In this document: positions 63,537 through 64,000 of the stretch, one piece after another | Numbering within the stretch: position 1 is the stretch's first letter | Layout of the letters: every line of letters begins with the position of its first letter | Assembly (NCBI RefSeq): GCF_904063065.1 | Contig: NZ_CAJFCL010000010.1 | Coordinates: 62,001-126,000, forward strand | Direction of reading: 5' to 3' | Origin: Pseudomonas paraversuta | Lineage (GTDB): Bacteria > Pseudomonadota > Gammaproteobacteria > Pseudomonadales > Pseudomonadaceae | Length of the DNA: 64,000 nucleotides | Made by a program: the position numbers and the translations under genes | Notes under the pieces: generated by a model | What the model was told of the DNA's origin: nothing | The model's database searches: none | The model's input: the letters and a program-made list of their open reading frames with translations, nothing else

Positions 63537-64000
63537 ATGACCATCAACATCACCAGCAAGACCCTGAGCGACTATGACGCTCATCTGGCGTTCAATACGG
63601 CCACCGCGTTTCTGCGCAAGTCCGATCTTGCCAACTATTTGATTGATCAGCTTGAACAGCAAGACGTAAAACTCAGCATTGACGTCAGCAGCGACCCGGC
63701 GCTGGCGCAAAAGGATGCTTCAAACAACGGGGTGATTTTATGGAACCTGCACACCGCGACCTCGCCAAGCCCGCAACTGGCCGACGTGGCGGCCCTGCTC
63801 AGTCGTATCCCGGCCGGGCAGAAGCAATACATCACCAGCCAGTGGGTGCTGATGCATTTACTCGCACTTGCCTGCCATCAATTAAACGATCAGCTGAATT
63901 TTCGCGATGCGGATGCGACGTGGCCATGGCTGGACGAAAAAGTCCTGAGCGCCGGCGATATCGAAAATGTTGTGGCCCGTGAACTCAGCGACCTGCCGTT
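63537..64000 (+). CDS. Unidentified protein, cut by window edge
   Basis: An open frame from ATG 63537 (MTINITSKTLSDYDAHLAFN) to the window end, 154 codons without a stop, preceded by AAGGAG at a good distance, so translation is likely. The visible part is acidic and soluble with no signal peptide or membrane segment. I do not recognise the family. It is encoded 91 bases after the glycosyltransferase on the same strand. Confidence 0.75.
   Translation, partial: MTINITSKTLSDYDAHLAFNTATAFLRKSDLANYLIDQLEQQDVKLSIDVSSDPALAQKDASNNGVILWNLHTATSPSPQLADVAALLSRIPAGQKQYITSQWVLMHLLALACHQLNDQLNFRDADATWPWLDEKVLSAGDIENVVARELSDLP

Overview
The window is a stretch of chromosome from a Pseudomonas, probably of the fluorescens/putida type. 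The evidence is the gene order dnaK-grpE-recN-fur-bamE-rnfH-ratA-smpB, the Fur and LldR sequences, OprD- and TorF-type porins, hydroxyproline and polyamine catabolic genes of pseudomonad type, and many REP-like palindromes of the kinds common in that genus (GTAGGAGCGAGCTT and TGTGGGAGCTGGCTTGCCAGC). Almost all sequence is coding and base use is fairly even, so no obvious foreign island stands out. No integrase, transposase, CRISPR array or rRNA gene was seen.

Layout. 1-8.3 kb is a housekeeping block: dnaK (cut by the window edge) and grpE behind a heat-shock promoter, recN behind a LexA box, fur, bamE, rnfH, ratA, an NSS-family transporter and smpB. 8.3-17 kb is a lactate block: the regulator LldR, its palindromic operator, the permease LldP, the iron-sulfur L-lactate oxidising proteins LutA/B/C (LldE/F/G) and a large FAD/Fe-S D-lactate dehydrogenase. 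The ssrA gene (tmRNA) follows at 17.6-17.9 kb. 18-27.3 kb is a 4-hydroxyproline catabolic cluster: PAS-AraC regulator, permease, 2-epimerase, deaminase, 2-oxoglutarate semialdehyde dehydrogenase, FAD-dependent D-hydroxyproline oxidase/dehydrogenase, and an OprD porin. 27.6-31.2 kb holds a YfcC-type transporter, an M20 (carboxypeptidase G2-like) peptidase and a LysR regulator. 31.4-36.5 kb is a galactarate cluster (garD, gudP-like transporter, kdgD, FadR-type regulator). 36.6-44.2 kb carries a TorF porin, an exported amidohydrolase and polyamine-type genes (PuuB-like oxidase, PotF-like binding protein, glutamyl-polyamine synthetase, AraC regulator). A tandem array of 78-bp REP units fills 44.36-45.14 kb. 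An Lrp regulator and a LysE exporter follow.

The most interesting region is 46.4-61.7 kb. Reading leftward, a six-gene biosynthetic module runs straight into a complete terZABCDE operon. The module contains ATP-grasp, phosphoribosyltransferase-TRSP, HAD, PRTase-PELOTA ('StiP'), CitE-like lyase and a second HAD protein. Beyond a strong terminator lies a ~1560-residue SF1 helicase fused to a C-terminal Vsr/DUF559-like nuclease. This matches the computationally predicted 'Ter-dependent stress response' systems: Ca-binding TerD proteins at the membrane with TerC, an unknown nucleoside-like metabolite, and DNA-processing partners. The biochemical product and the role of the helicase-nuclease appear to be open questions.

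Connections between blocks. The hydroxyproline and galactarate routes both end in 2-oxoglutarate semialdehyde, but only the hydroxyproline cluster carries the dehydrogenase for it in this window. smpB and ssrA, which act together in trans-translation, flank the lactate block. The right end holds a PMT/ArnT-like membrane glycosyltransferase and the start of an unidentified gene.
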